Positions 1 through 10,013 are shown, counted from the first letter of the stretch. The stretch is 64,000 bases of DNA from Paenibacillus_AB sp036577625 (GCF_036577625.1 NZ_JARBDC010000026.1:1-64000); one strand, 5' to 3'. The notes: generated from the sequence alone by a model not told the origin. Program-made: numbers and translations.

Positions 1-1417
1 CGCTTTTTACAGTAGCAGCATTCTTAATGGTATTGCCCGCTTGAGTATCCAAAATTTTGGCTTCAAACGTAACGGTACGTTCGTCAGTGTCGGATACATG
101 GCCGAAATTCGCCATGATTTTTCCGTTACTATATTCGGGAACGGCATGATGACTAGCCTTTAAAGTTCCTTCTGCAATTTGCAGCCCTTCGGGTACGTCA
201 TCCTCTATTTTTACATTCTTCGCCACGGTCTCATTTACTGTATTTTTAGTCACAATCGAATAGACAACCGTGTCACCGACTTCATAATAAGGCTTGCCTT
301 CTTTATTTTTTACACTCTTGCTAATCTCTAAATTAGGAGGAATGACTTCTAACGCTACCCCCCAAAAATGTGGTTCGTATCCATCTACGCTGCCATTATC
401 GTTTACGGGTTGTACTTTGAAAGTTTGATCGATACGATCTAACCCGGCGGGGAAATACGGAGAACCGGTAAAATCAAAGTTATAGATATCCGTATTGGCC
501 GGAGTCCGATCGGGATTTCTTGTACTTACATTTTGTCCGTTTTTTGTAATGCTTCCATTCCAAAAATTATTTTGGTCTCTAGTACTATCACTCATAAATG
601 AGTCAATAAGAACTTGATTGTTCTTATACGCGGTAATTCTATATTGATCGTTGTTTATATTTTGATTTCCGCCATATACGCTTGCCACCATACTCCCCTT
701 TAAACTGCCGGCTTGCTTCGTCAAAAAAGGCTGGTCGGATAACGTTGCCGTAAAATTTGGATAGGTCCCGGTATGAATGCCGCTATAATAATTTAATTTT
801 GTCATCATTGGTGGTAAATTTTCATTTTTTTCGACAAATACGATATCCCAATTTGCTAAAGCATCGTTGCCCCAAGGAATAGCCAATGGATTTTGCAGCC
901 ACAAGTTTTTCCCCCAGTAATGTCCAGCGCCTTCTTTTTTAATAAACTCTGTAACATCATATACACCATCAATGCTTTTATCAAAATAGAACCTTCCGTC
1001 TTTTGGTCCTTGGATAAAAGTTTCAGTCGAACTTTTTATATTATCAGGGGAAACAAAAAGAAACGCTGCTTCAACTTCTCCATTAGGCACATATTCCATT
1101 GAGCTGCTACTGAAAGTTGATGGATCATTGTCTGCATCAATGTATCTGCCTTTTATTTTGGGGTCATTTGATACGTCATAGCCGTATACATTACTACCGC
1201 CTATAGCTTGAAGATGATAGAATCCTATTTTATTGAATACTGTAATTTCATTTTCTCCATTAAAAGAATAGGATGGGACTTGGCTTGAAAACATAACTCC
1301 TTCTGCTTTTGCAACGCGGGTCATTGAAGGGAATATACCGCTGGACACTGCTAGCACTACCATAAAGCATGTGAATATGTAATTAATCCTTTCCCTCATT
1401 TTTCTTTTTAACTTCAA
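1..1417 (-). CDS. Secreted surface protein with DUF11 repeat (partial, 3' end missing)
   Basis: The frame stays open for 472 codons and leaves the window at base 1, so the C-terminus is not seen. The start is TTG at 1417, preceded by AGGAGG at 1425-1430 with 7 bases spacing; an ATG at 1399 is the alternative. The N-terminus is a signal peptide with a basic stretch, a hydrophobic core and a likely AKA cleavage site. About 320 residues of unrecognised beta-rich sequence follow. From about residue 362 comes a DUF11-type repeat (VGDTVVYSIVTKN, then AGNTIKNAATVKS), known from cell-surface adhesin-like proteins. Base composition is clearly AT-richer than the genes to its right. Function beyond a surface or matrix role cannot be told. 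Confidence 0.8.
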   Translation of the reverse strand, partial: MKLKRKMRERINYIFTCFMVVLAVSSGIFPSMTRVAKAEGVMFSSQVPSYSFNGENEITVFNKIGFYHLQAIGGSNVYGYDVSNDPKIKGRYIDADNDPSTFSSSSMEYVPNGEVEAAFLFVSPDNIKSSTETFIQGPKDGRFYFDKSIDGVYDVTEFIKKEGAGHYWGKNLWLQNPLAIPWGNDALANWDIVFVEKNENLPPMMTKLNYYSGIHTGTYPNFTATLSDQPFLTKQAGSLKGSMVASVYGGNQNINNDQYRITAYKNNQVLIDSFMSDSTRDQNNFWNGSITKNGQNVSTRNPDRTPANTDIYNFDFTGSPYFPAGLDRIDQTFKVQPVNDNGSVDGYEPHFWGVALEVIPPNLEISKSVKNKEGKPYYEVGDTVVYSIVTKNTVNETVAKNVKIEDDVPEGLQIAEGTLKASHHAVPEYSNGKIMANFGHVSDTDERTVTFEAKILDTQAGNTIKNAATVKS

Positions 1418-1862
1418 GTTTTTTCCTCCTCTTTTTTTTACTGATCTTTAGCCCCGTTTTAATCACCTCCTATTCCCACCGTTTGACAATTTTCTGCACG
1501 ATATGAGAAATCCCTTCGTATTTCGATTAAAATAATCTATTAATACCAATTATTCGCAACTAAGTAACTAGAAATGAAACTGCAAATCGTACATACAGTA
1601 AAATAGAATGAAGAACATTACAATTTTCGACTTTCGCGGCTGCCTTTTCGATAAGTTCCCATATAAAAATGCAAGCATGTATCTCCCTGAACGGGAACAT
1701 GCTTGCATGTTCAATTTGGCGTCAAGCTTTGCGTTTTCTTCTCAGAAGAACCCAGTCCGCGAACAAAGCGGCCAATCCTGCAATATTAAAAATTGGAGGC
1801 CCTAGCGTTGCCCGCGCGCAACAGCGGCAGTCGACATGGAGCCGACCCTGTTACTTGACGTT
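1418..1862. other. Intergenic region, AT-rich left half
   Basis: No gene is seen. The left part (about 1418-1560) is the upstream region of the DUF11 gene; a weak minus-strand promoter (TTGCGA, 17 bases, ATTATT) can be read near 1530-1558. The right part carries the terminator of the minus-strand glycan operon at 1665-1708. Short open frames here have no ribosome site and are rejected. Confidence 0.5.
1665..1708 (-). terminator. Rho-independent terminator of the glycan operon
   Basis: A perfect 12-bp stem (1669-1680 with 1697-1708, 16-base loop) is followed on the minus strand by TTTTATA. It lies 155 bases after the stop of the M14 peptidase gene, the last gene of the operon. Confidence 0.65.
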
Positions 1863-2978
1863 TCACCCCTGCGCGCCTGTAGCATCGTTCTGGATATGGG
1901 CCTGCAGTGCCATAGCCAAAACGCCTCCAAACCGGCGAAGAGAGTCGGCGGTAACCCGCATCCCGCTCACGCCGAAATACGGAATTTCCATGGAGAAGGC
2001 CATGGGAACGCGCTGACCGAGCATAAAGGCAGCGCAGGTGGGATTGGGCTGGTTCCAGTCCTCTCCTTTTTCGATATTATGTTTGGGATCGTGGACGATG
2101 CCCCCGGCTTCTTGCGAATGCCTCTGCAGGAGCAGGCTGAGTCGTTCGATTCTCCGATCGGCCTCCGTACCGGTCTTTACGATAAAAACATGGTCGTTCC
2201 GGTCCCCCCATTTGTAAGGACAATGGAAATCGACAGCGATGTCCGGCCGCAAAGCGCTCGCGTACTGCATAATCGCCCCGGTCGAGGCGTAAATCGGTTT
2301 ATCGATATAATCCCGGTTATGATCGTGCGGCGCCCGGCCCTTGCCCTGATCTCCGTTCTCCACGCCGTCGATATCCGCAAACGGGACAACATGAATGCAC
2401 CACTCATGAAGCCATTCGGCCGAAGCGGTATGTCCGAGCCACTCCTCCAGCAAGCCTTCCAGTACATAGCTGGCGGCAGCCTCGCAAGCATGATGGCGCG
2501 AGGAGAAGAACATATGGCGTCGAGCGGTGTCCGGGCTGCCGAGCAAGAGCAGAGGCACTTCCCTCTGCTGCTCGGAGAGGCACAAGGTTTCCAACCGTAC
2601 GAACGGACGGGTGCCGATTCGGCCGATCCAATGCTCGAAATGGGAGAGCTGGTAAGGAAGCGCAAAGGCGAAATAGACTTCGGGACGGTCCGCCCCGAAG
2701 CGATAAACAAACGATTGCCGCCCCCGCATGCTTTGCTCTCCAAGCCACGTCCAGTTCAATCCGTCAAAGCTGCACGCCGGCCCCCACGGACCGATCACTT
2801 CTCCGTTCGTAAATTCGAAAACGACCTCCCGTCCCTCCTCGCAGCGGGCGCAAAAATTCCAGTAAAACCACCATCCCGCGGAATCCCGCATATCCTGCTC
2901 CAGCTTTACGACGGATCCTTCATAGGCGGAGGCCGCTTTTATATTTCCGCCTGGGTAGTCCGAGCGAATGCCGATCAT
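1863..2978 (-). CDS. M14 family zinc carboxypeptidase, cytosolic-carboxypeptidase-like
   Basis: A protein of 371 residues. The N-terminal third is a beta-sandwich of the kind seen in cytosolic carboxypeptidase (CCP/AGBL) proteins (WWFYWNF, FDGLNWTWLG, YFAFALPY). The C-terminal half has the M14 catalytic residues: zinc ligands H and E in HHACE, the substrate-binding Asn-Arg in HNRDY, the third zinc ligand His in DFHCPY, and the catalytic Glu in SMEIPYF. The start is ATG 2978 with GGAGG 7 bases upstream; a longer frame to 3056 overlaps the upstream gene and has no ribosome site. There is no signal peptide, so it is probably cytoplasmic. It is the last gene of an operon with sugar-uptake genes, where a peptidase or deacylase of a modified glycan or glycopeptide would fit; that role is inferred. 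Confidence 0.75.
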   Translation of the reverse strand: MIGIRSDYPGGNIKAASAYEGSVVKLEQDMRDSAGWWFYWNFCARCEEGREVVFEFTNGEVIGPWGPACSFDGLNWTWLGEQSMRGRQSFVYRFGADRPEVYFAFALPYQLSHFEHWIGRIGTRPFVRLETLCLSEQQREVPLLLLGSPDTARRHMFFSSRHHACEAAASYVLEGLLEEWLGHTASAEWLHEWCIHVVPFADIDGVENGDQGKGRAPHDHNRDYIDKPIYASTGAIMQYASALRPDIAVDFHCPYKWGDRNDHVFIVKTGTEADRRIERLSLLLQRHSQEAGGIVHDPKHNIEKGEDWNQPNPTCAAFMLGQRVPMAFSMEIPYFGVSGMRVTADSLRRFGGVLAMALQAHIQNDATGAQG

Positions 2979-3012
2979 ATCGATCCCTCCGAATTTTTCG
3001 CTTGCGATCGTT

Positions 3013-5325
3013 TCACGTTGCGGAACTTCCCTCTGCCCGTCTATCCCCGCATCCATCCGAGTCCGGATTTCGGATAGCCGCGCCGATGACGGACCGGTAA
3101 CGGACTATGCACCCGTACAGCTCGCCGGAAGCGACGCAGAGCCAATCGTCTTCGGGCGAGTACGCCAGGCAAGAGATATAGTGGATGTTGGCCCATTCCG
3201 TATCGATGTCGCGAAGCCGGTCGTTATCCTTGATGACCCTCGGTCGTCCCAAATCGACGAAGCCGGCTTCTCTGGAAAAATGGAACGCATGCCCCGCATC
3301 CTTGGTCCCGCCGTAGATCCCCCATACGTCATTTCCGTTTCGATGGATAAAATTTCGCAGCTCCCCGCTGGAATACAGCCGGCCGTAAGTCGTCGTTCGC
3401 AGCAGATCCGGCGACACGCTGAACAGCAGGCCGTCCTGCGTGCCGGCGACGATGGTGCCGTCGGACAGAACGGCGCCTCCCGTGACAGCCGACTTGAACG
3501 CTCTCCCCCGGATCGACGGAGTGCGGATGTCCAGCTTGCGGGACCGCCCTTCGGCCATATGGTAGATCACGAGCTCATCGTTCTTGCCGGACAGGAGCAG
3601 CCGGTTCTCGTCCAGTTTGACGATAACGGAATCCTCCGTCTCGACACGTATGTTTTCCAACGCCCGGAACGTTCCTCCGCCCAAATCGCAAGCATACACA
3701 TCGCCTTCGCCGGTGCTTGCCAGCACGATTCCCGGCTTCAGCATACCATGGAGCTTATGAAGCCTCGCGGAAGACGGAGCGGAAATGATCGCAGCGCACC
3801 GGCCTTCCTCCAGATCGACCGTGACGATTTTGTTGTCCGAAGCAAGCATCGCTACCGTGCTATCGCCCATATCCAGACAAGCGACGGGGGCGCCCGCGGC
3901 ATACACCTCCCGGATACGCAGCGGTGCATCCTCCGAATGAGAAGTCTCGGTCAAGTATGCGCTCGTATTCCCGCTTATCGCATACAGCTTGCCTTTTTCC
4001 GCACGCATGTGCCGGACCGCCGTATGCTTCCAGTCCATATACCGGTGCAGCGGCAGCGTCCGGATGAGCTCCGCCTCGATATGCATAAAGGCAGGTGCAC
4101 CGACGCCGTTGTAGTCCGGCTCCGTATAGGGGTGCAGCTCCGCTGCCGGAGCTCGTTCGTCGGGAGGTTGCAGCCGCTTGACATCGACGGCCAAAATGTA
4201 AGGAGAGAACTGTCCGCAGACGTCCGCCATGTGCAGCCGCCCGTTGTCGTCGAAAATCATTTCGCAAACATACTGGGAGTCCTTCCCCCCGGGGCTTACG
4301 AGGCCGAGGTTTTCGGGCTCCCCGCCGTTCAGAATATCCCAGCGAACGAGCCGGATGGGGCTATATTCTTCGCCATATGTCTTCAAACCGTAGTAAATGA
4401 CGAAGTTCTCATCCGCAGCCAAGCCCCCGATCCCGTACGTCCCCGAGGGCACATTGTCGCGGAGGCGGATCGGGCCGTGACGAGTCACCTCGAGCGTTTC
4501 CGGGTGAAGCTCGATCATTTCGCCGTCCATATTGTCGCACATCAGGATCGTGTTCCGAGGCGTGTGAAGCGCGAAAATAAACTGCCTTCGGTGCTTCGTC
4601 CCGTTCGGCGATTCGAATTGAAGTTTCAAATCCTCGACTTCTTCCTTCTCCGGGTCAAATCTCCAGATGCTGCCGGTGTAGGAGCTTCCGTAAAATCGTC
4701 CCTTCGCATCTTTCACCAGCCGGCAGGACGAGAATTCGGACACCTTGCCGTAATCCCTCACTTCATTCGTCTCCAGATCGAGCCGGTACAAGTGCCCTCT
4801 CATGTACCCGAGAAAAAAGTAGTACCGCGGGTCGTTGCCCAGCATCCCGCCATAGATGCTCTCTCTCGGCACGGGAATGCCTTTGACCTGAACCGCATTC
4901 GTGTCGGGATCGACGATCATCAGGATGGATCCGGGGTACCCTTCCCACGGGTGCTCGTAATGCTGTTCGTACATCCACTGCTTATGGCTCCGCGCGGGAG
5001 CGGTGTTGTGGGTCGCCATGATCAGCTTCCCGTCAGGCAAAAAGTCGATGCTCGTATGAATTTTGCTCGGCGGCATCTGCTCCGGATGGACGATCCAGAT
5101 GTCGGCCACGTCGAACATGAGCCGCAGATTCCCTGTTTCCGGATCGTATTCATAGAGCAGGGCGGTCAGCGGCTTTTCATTTTCCCCGCATACGCTGATA
5201 AAAAAACGGCCGTTCGGCGAACGGACAAAATCCCATACCGCGTTATGACCGTTTTCGTTAGGCAGCTGCACGAATTTCACGAGATGCTCCGGTATTCCGG
5301 CAAGCAAATTCGGCCGTGTTGACAA
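3013..5325 (-). CDS. Large beta-propeller-like protein of unknown function
   Basis: A protein of about 770 residues with many short beta-rich repeats (for example DPETGNLRLMF, DLETNEVRDYGKV, RFDPEKEEVEDLK, HPETLEVTRHG), as in WD40/NHL/PQQ-type propellers; the length would fit two propellers. No signal peptide or membrane segment is seen. The start is chosen as TTG 5325, behind AAGGGAG at 9 bases; the open frame goes up to 5454 but that stretch forms an intercistronic hairpin and looks non-coding. The gene lies 34 bases before the M14 gene and 150 bases after the CBM9-like gene in one operon. Such proteins can be sugar lyases, lactonases or scaffolds; no catalytic motif could be assigned. Confidence 0.65.
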   Translation of the reverse strand: MSTRPNLLAGIPEHLVKFVQLPNENGHNAVWDFVRSPNGRFFISVCGENEKPLTALLYEYDPETGNLRLMFDVADIWIVHPEQMPPSKIHTSIDFLPDGKLIMATHNTAPARSHKQWMYEQHYEHPWEGYPGSILMIVDPDTNAVQVKGIPVPRESIYGGMLGNDPRYYFFLGYMRGHLYRLDLETNEVRDYGKVSEFSSCRLVKDAKGRFYGSSYTGSIWRFDPEKEEVEDLKLQFESPNGTKHRRQFIFALHTPRNTILMCDNMDGEMIELHPETLEVTRHGPIRLRDNVPSGTYGIGGLAADENFVIYYGLKTYGEEYSPIRLVRWDILNGGEPENLGLVSPGGKDSQYVCEMIFDDNGRLHMADVCGQFSPYILAVDVKRLQPPDERAPAAELHPYTEPDYNGVGAPAFMHIEAELIRTLPLHRYMDWKHTAVRHMRAEKGKLYAISGNTSAYLTETSHSEDAPLRIREVYAAGAPVACLDMGDSTVAMLASDNKIVTVDLEEGRCAAIISAPSSARLHKLHGMLKPGIVLASTGEGDVYACDLGGGTFRALENIRVETEDSVIVKLDENRLLLSGKNDELVIYHMAEGRSRKLDIRTPSIRGRAFKSAVTGGAVLSDGTIVAGTQDGLLFSVSPDLLRTTTYGRLYSSGELRNFIHRNGNDVWGIYGGTKDAGHAFHFSREAGFVDLGRPRVIKDNDRLRDIDTEWANIHYISCLAYSPEDDWLCVASGELYGCIVRYRSVIGAAIRNPDSDGCGDRRAEGSSAT

Positions 5326-5416
5326 GGTGTTTTGCTCCCTTCTTCCGCCAGTAAGCGATAGCAAGCTCAGGCTTCTCCGGTTTTTTCCATAATTGCGAAA
5401 ATCCATGGCACGGCAG

Positions 5417-5454
5417 ATGCCGCAATACCGGGAAAGCCTTCGGGATTGCGGCAT
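5417..5454 (-). repeat. Intercistronic hairpin
   Basis: A perfect 10-bp inverted repeat (ATGCCGCAAT with ATTGCGGCAT, 5417-5426 and 5445-5454) lies between the CBM9-like and beta-propeller genes. No T-run follows on either strand, so it is more likely an mRNA-processing or stability hairpin than a terminator. Confidence 0.5.
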
Positions 5455-5475
5455 CCGTGAACCTGAACCATCAGG

Positions 5476-6492
5476 TTAGTCTATGCTCTCCGCCATCAGC
5501 ATTTTTTTGACATAGATCAAGCGCTTATCGTCGACGTTGTAGCGAAGCTCCATCCAATCCGGTACATTCCGGTACATGCTCCCGGTCTCGGTCTCATCCA
5601 TCCGATCCAGCTTATGCATTTGCGTCCCGGGCACCGAGCCTTTGGCGATCAGAGGAAGGACGTGGCGCGTATAGAAACGGATGTCCCGGGTCGCCGGATC
5701 TTGAAGCCAATGCTCGGTCAGTTCCGCGGACACCGATTGGAACTTGCTCCACGCTTTGCCCAGCAAATATTTCTGGATGGCCATGCGCTGCTTCGGAGTC
5801 GGCTGCCGGAAGCGAAGCAGATTGAATTTCCCCGGCTGGTGTACCTGGCCTCCCCAAGTCTGGGCGTCCGACGGCGACCAACGGATGAGGTTGAACTGCC
5901 AATACCCGCCGTCAAGCGGAATGCTGTCGTACACAGCTTCCCACGGGATTACAACCAAGGTCCCCCAGGCACCCGGTATTGCGGCCGACTCCACCCTGAC
6001 GCTTCCTTTCAACGGCCGGTGATCGCGGTGTTCGGTCTGCCACTCGTGATATTCGATGTCCGTGCCGGAGGTCGGCACAATCAATTGCGAATAAGGGATG
6101 TCGCCTTCGCCGGCCGCCACAAACAGCTCCAGCGAGCTTTGCAGGGGCTTGCCGTCGGCGCCGGTTTCCGGCTCGTTGGACTGGAGGAACAAATATACGC
6201 CGTCCTCCCGATAAACCATATAGAAAGACGTCTCGCGCGTGCCGCCCGGCGGAATCGGGGCGCCGTTGTTGTAATTCTCAAAGCGCGTCTCCTTAAACTG
6301 CGGGTTATTGAAGTAGGTGCTCCCCGCCCATTTCATCGGCGTAGACAAATCTTCGTCTGTCCAGGTGACCTCGTATACCTTCTTGGCTTCTTCGGCGGCA
6401 GCCGCGGAGTCCTCGGCCAGAGCCCGGCCGGAGCCCGAAGCGGCAATCGCAAGCGTCAGCAGCAATGCAAAGTATCGCATAACGGCTTTCAA
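5476..6492 (-). CDS. Secreted protein with CBM9-like (DOMON-type) domain
   Basis: A protein of 338 residues starting with TTG 6492 (AAGGGGG 8 bases upstream) and a clear signal peptide (RYFALLLTLAIAASGS, cleavage near ALAED). The middle resembles family-9 carbohydrate-binding-like folds found beside glycan enzymes: a strand-rich segment with ETSFYMVYREDGVYLFLQSNE, SSLELFVAAGEGD and a WQFNLIRWSPSDAQTWGG block. It sits 16 bases downstream of the DUF4091 gene and is probably co-translated. It likely binds a polysaccharide outside the cell. The fold assignment rests on pattern only. Confidence 0.65.
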   Translation of the reverse strand: MKAVMRYFALLLTLAIAASGSGRALAEDSAAAAEEAKKVYEVTWTDEDLSTPMKWAGSTYFNNPQFKETRFENYNNGAPIPPGGTRETSFYMVYREDGVYLFLQSNEPETGADGKPLQSSLELFVAAGEGDIPYSQLIVPTSGTDIEYHEWQTEHRDHRPLKGSVRVESAAIPGAWGTLVVIPWEAVYDSIPLDGGYWQFNLIRWSPSDAQTWGGQVHQPGKFNLLRFRQPTPKQRMAIQKYLLGKAWSKFQSVSAELTEHWLQDPATRDIRFYTRHVLPLIAKGSVPGTQMHKLDRMDETETGSMYRNVPDWMELRYNVDDKRLIYVKKMLMAESID

Positions 6493-6508
6493 CAGCTTGA
6501 CCCCCTTC

Positions 6509-8437
6509 CTATTGTTTATTCTCGAGTTCGAGCAAGAGCATAATATGGCGAATCATCTCAAGTCTCAGCAAATCCTGGTTTACGGAGCGTTCGTCGACCT
6601 GCTCCAGCCAGACGAGCGCCTGATTCGCGGCAGCCGCTCTGTCGCGCCGACCGGAGGCGATGGCGTCGGCCGCTGCTTGCTTGAGCTTCGTGGCGTATCG
6701 GATATCGTCGATTCCCTCGCGAAAGCCTTCCCATGCGATCGTATCGATCAAATCCGTTCGGGTCGGGTAAACCAGGTTAAACGCACGGTAGTACGGAGAC
6801 ACGTTGTCGTTCCAAATGTTCTTCGGGCTCTCGTAAAAAATATAGTTGTAGGTCGCATCATAATTGGCCTTGTAGAGCCACATTCCGTGCCGCTGACGGA
6901 TCAGGTCCGGGTTTTCCGGACCGGTATGCGGGTACGCATAGCTGGTTATGATCCTATCGGGGCCGAGCGCATGCCACTGGTCGGCTTTCTCGCGAGTCGG
7001 CTCCCCGGCCCAGTTCAGGAAGTTTTCTTTCGTTTCCAGCTCCAGGTGGGTTCCGTTGCCGGTGGCGTACACTTTCGCCCCCAGGCGGTTCTGAACGTAC
7101 CGCCAAATTTCCTGCTGAAACCGGAGCATGCCCATGCCCGCTTCATCCCAGCCGTCAAAATAAAAATTCGTGTGGCCGATTTTACCCGAGGCGATCCGAT
7201 ACGCTTCGTCGAGTGTCGGCAAATAATCGTCGATGCCCTTGCGCCATGCGTTGTAGGAAGTATCCATAATTTGCTTGTTGGCATCCGTCGGATTCTTTTC
7301 GTACGCTTCTTTCGCTTTCAGGTAGTTATTGTACTGCACGTAGTAGCTGTAGTTCGGGAACGTTTGTTTGACGCCGAAGAGCGGATTCAGATCGAGTCCG
7401 GCCTGCTGCATCAACTCAAGCTGGCGAAGGAAGGTTGCCTTGTCGTTCGTCGAATAATACGGACCGGGAATGTTGACCGCATTGTGTTCGGCCATGTTGC
7501 GGTATTCGTTCAGAAGCTTTTTCTCGACCAGTTCGACGTTGCCTTTGGCTGCCGCAAGGGATTCCTTTAACCGGCTTTGATTGTAAAGCATGACGTAAAA
7601 ATCTTTATTGAGGTCGTAGTAGGTCTTCGGGGCCGGCAGCTCGAAAGGCAGCACCCGCACATTCATCCGGATTTGCCCGGCCGGGGCGCCGTCCGCCCGG
7701 ATATCGATCATCCCGGCATACGTCCCGGCGGGAGCATCGCTTGGCACCTTCAGAGTCAGCCACAATTGCTTGCTCTCCCCGAGCCTGAGGGAAACGGGAA
7801 GCAGCGTGTCGCTATCCTCGACCGGTTCGGCGAAATGATCGAAGACGGCGGCCGGCGTACCGGAAATATCCACGTATCTCGACCCGCTTGGGTAATCGAT
7901 CCGAAGCGAGTTCGTCTTCGTCACGGGATCGACCTTTATCAGATTTTCATCGTGCAGAAGCAGCTCCGGAACGAGCACCTTTTTGAAAGGGTCGGCAAAA
8001 TAGCTGTACCATCCCGTCCCTCCTTGATACCAATTTTTTACGACGCGCAGGTCTACGCTGCCGGCGGGTATCGTTCCGCCGTCGCCGACGAGATCGTAAA
8101 CCTCGAACGTAACGGAATTCACGTCGGCCTTCGGGTAAAGGACGAAGGAGGCGGCCTCGAACTCACCCTTCGCCGCAATGATCGAGAGCCGATCGCTGAT
8201 CGTTCCGTCTTCCGGAATAGCGGAAGGGTCTCGCCGGATCGGGCTCAGCGCAGGTACGTCGTACACGATAAACGGGGAATCGGCCCAAAGACCGTCCGCG
8301 TCGCCCGGCTTTTTGCCCGTCGCCCGCTCCGGCTCTTGGGTTGCATCCATATCGGCCGGCATGGCGATCCCCGGCAAAGACGTCATCAGCAATGTGGAGA
8401 GCATGAGAACGACTGACAAGAAGCGCCGTTTCAACAT
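6509..8437 (-). CDS. Secreted DUF4091 protein (GH123-like putative glycosidase)
   Basis: A protein of 642 residues with a signal peptide (FLSVVLMLSTLLMTSLPG). A beta-sandwich N-terminal half (APAGTYAGMIDIRADG) is followed by a TIM-barrel-like half ending in the DUF4091 hallmark AWEGFREGIDDIRYATKL. The acidic pair in FDGWDEAGMG is where related GH123 enzymes have their acid and polarising residue (family knowledge; not proved here). The start is ATG 8437 with GGGAG 11 bases upstream; a GTG 12 bases earlier overlaps the ribosome site. It is the only obvious hydrolase candidate of the operon, so it is the best guess for the enzyme that cuts the imported glycan, possibly an N-acetylhexosamine-type substrate. 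Confidence 0.7.
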   Translation of the reverse strand: MLKRRFLSVVLMLSTLLMTSLPGIAMPADMDATQEPERATGKKPGDADGLWADSPFIVYDVPALSPIRRDPSAIPEDGTISDRLSIIAAKGEFEAASFVLYPKADVNSVTFEVYDLVGDGGTIPAGSVDLRVVKNWYQGGTGWYSYFADPFKKVLVPELLLHDENLIKVDPVTKTNSLRIDYPSGSRYVDISGTPAAVFDHFAEPVEDSDTLLPVSLRLGESKQLWLTLKVPSDAPAGTYAGMIDIRADGAPAGQIRMNVRVLPFELPAPKTYYDLNKDFYVMLYNQSRLKESLAAAKGNVELVEKKLLNEYRNMAEHNAVNIPGPYYSTNDKATFLRQLELMQQAGLDLNPLFGVKQTFPNYSYYVQYNNYLKAKEAYEKNPTDANKQIMDTSYNAWRKGIDDYLPTLDEAYRIASGKIGHTNFYFDGWDEAGMGMLRFQQEIWRYVQNRLGAKVYATGNGTHLELETKENFLNWAGEPTREKADQWHALGPDRIITSYAYPHTGPENPDLIRQRHGMWLYKANYDATYNYIFYESPKNIWNDNVSPYYRAFNLVYPTRTDLIDTIAWEGFREGIDDIRYATKLKQAAADAIASGRRDRAAAANQALVWLEQVDERSVNQDLLRLEMIRHIMLLLELENKQ

Positions 8438-8485
8438 ATCGATGATCACTCCCGTTTTCGAATAATGGTGTAACCGTTTGCAACC

Positions 8486-10000
8486 TTATTTGGCAATCCC
8501 GAGCTCTTTGAGCTGCTTTTCCGCCGAGTCGATCATCAGTTTATATTTAAACGTGGTTTGCAGCCTTTCCAGGAAATGATCGTACTCGCTTAAAGGCCGC
8601 TTTCCGTAAGCGAATTTGGCGATCTCCTCTTCCATGAAGCGATAGGCGTCCGCCGGATTGTACCCGTCCGGCAAATACAGATATCCGTTATAGATGTCTA
8701 TGCGGGGAGTTTTGGCGGAAAACTCGATCGCGGCTTTCGGATACCCGGATTCCAGATATTCCATTTCTTCCCTTCCGAGCAGCTGATACATGAACGCATG
8801 CTCTTTGGCCCGCAATTCGGTGCGGACAATTTTGCCGTTTTCCCGATTCCAGTGCCTTCCTTCTTCTCCATGAGCGACAAGCGTATTTCCTTCCGGGCTG
8901 GCCACGTAATTCAGAAGGTCGAATATCCGCTGCAGCTTCACCGGATCTTTCTCGACGGCCTTCGGAATCGCGTGCATCCCCGGGGCCGTTCCGACATCCC
9001 AGCTTCCCGCGAACTGCCCGCCCGGACCTTTCAAGGCAGGCACCTGCACCCATTCCGCGTTAGGATTAACCGCTTTATACTCATTTACGGCCGTCGGGGA
9101 CGTCATTCGCGGAAAGCCGTGCCAGATCATGCCGGCTTTGCCCTGGAAAGCTTTCTTCTCATGCTGCGTACCGGTATTCGCCAATATATCCGGATCGACC
9201 ACTCCGGCGTCGATCATTCCCTTTATGAAGGCCAGAGCCTCCTTCATGCCGGGGTCGACGAGGGAGTTCATAACCTTCCCGTTCTTTAAGTAGAAGGAGT
9301 CGGGCACCCCTACGCCATAAGCGCTCAGAATCGGATCGAAGGTGCTCAATTTTTGTCCCGTGATCCCGTACGTATCCGCTTTCCCGTTGCCGTCCGGGTC
9401 TTTTTCCGTAAAGGCTTTCGCTACGGCGAGCAGCTCGTCTAACGTGGCGGGGATTTGCAGGCCCAGTTTGTCCAGCCAATCCTTCCTGATCCATAGGTTG
9501 TAGAACGAGATGGACGGCTTTTTGGCGAGCGCATAAATTTTGCCGTCGACGGTTCCCTTCCTCAAGCTGTCTTCCCCGATAAATGTTCGGGCTTGCTCCA
9601 GCTTGCCCATATACGGAGTCAGATCCAGCAGGAGCCCTTTCTTGACGTATTCCTGCATTTGCAATCGGCTTACCGCGATCAGATCCGGGTAATCGGCCGA
9701 CGCCATGCGCAGGTTGAGCTGGTTGCCGCCGTCCCCGCCGAGAAGCGTCATTTGAATATCCGTATTCAGTTTTTCGTCCAGCTTGATTTTAACCCGGTTG
9801 TTCTCGCCTTCCGGAAGCTTCGAACCGCCGCTGTCGGTCATGATCTCGATCTTGACTTTCTCCGCAGGTTTATCCGTCGGTTGTACGGGGGGAATGCCGC
9901 TGTCGCCCGCAGCCGGATTGCCGCCTCCTCCGCAGCCGGCCAAAACCGCGCCAAGCGATATCGTGATGGATCCAACGGTCAATAATAGCTTTTTGTTCAC
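8486..10000 (-). CDS. ABC sugar transporter substrate-binding lipoprotein (LplA/YtcQ type)
   Basis: A lipoprotein of 504 residues with lipobox VLAGC (Cys23) followed by a Gly-rich linker. It has the family-1 binding-protein pattern (YDLIAVSRLQMQEYVKKG-like strand, GKIYALAKKPS, LWIRKDWLDKLGL, DPDGNGKADTYGI). The start is GTG 10000 with AGAGGA 8 bases upstream. It lies directly behind two CUT1 permease genes, forming a full importer apart from the ATPase, which in these systems is usually a shared MsmX-type protein encoded elsewhere. The ligand is probably an oligosaccharide. Confidence 0.85.
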   Translation of the reverse strand: MNKKLLLTVGSITISLGAVLAGCGGGGNPAAGDSGIPPVQPTDKPAEKVKIEIMTDSGGSKLPEGENNRVKIKLDEKLNTDIQMTLLGGDGGNQLNLRMASADYPDLIAVSRLQMQEYVKKGLLLDLTPYMGKLEQARTFIGEDSLRKGTVDGKIYALAKKPSISFYNLWIRKDWLDKLGLQIPATLDELLAVAKAFTEKDPDGNGKADTYGITGQKLSTFDPILSAYGVGVPDSFYLKNGKVMNSLVDPGMKEALAFIKGMIDAGVVDPDILANTGTQHEKKAFQGKAGMIWHGFPRMTSPTAVNEYKAVNPNAEWVQVPALKGPGGQFAGSWDVGTAPGMHAIPKAVEKDPVKLQRIFDLLNYVASPEGNTLVAHGEEGRHWNRENGKIVRTELRAKEHAFMYQLLGREEMEYLESGYPKAAIEFSAKTPRIDIYNGYLYLPDGYNPADAYRFMEEEIAKFAYGKRPLSEYDHFLERLQTTFKYKLMIDSAEKQLKELGIAK

Positions 10001-10013
10001 GACGATCTTCCTC

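Noticed and set aside
1836..5322. Long plus-strand open frames of about 400 and 780 codons
   Set aside because: They lie opposite the M14 and beta-propeller genes, have no ribosome site and low-complexity Arg/Pro-rich products. They are shadows caused by GC-rich third positions.
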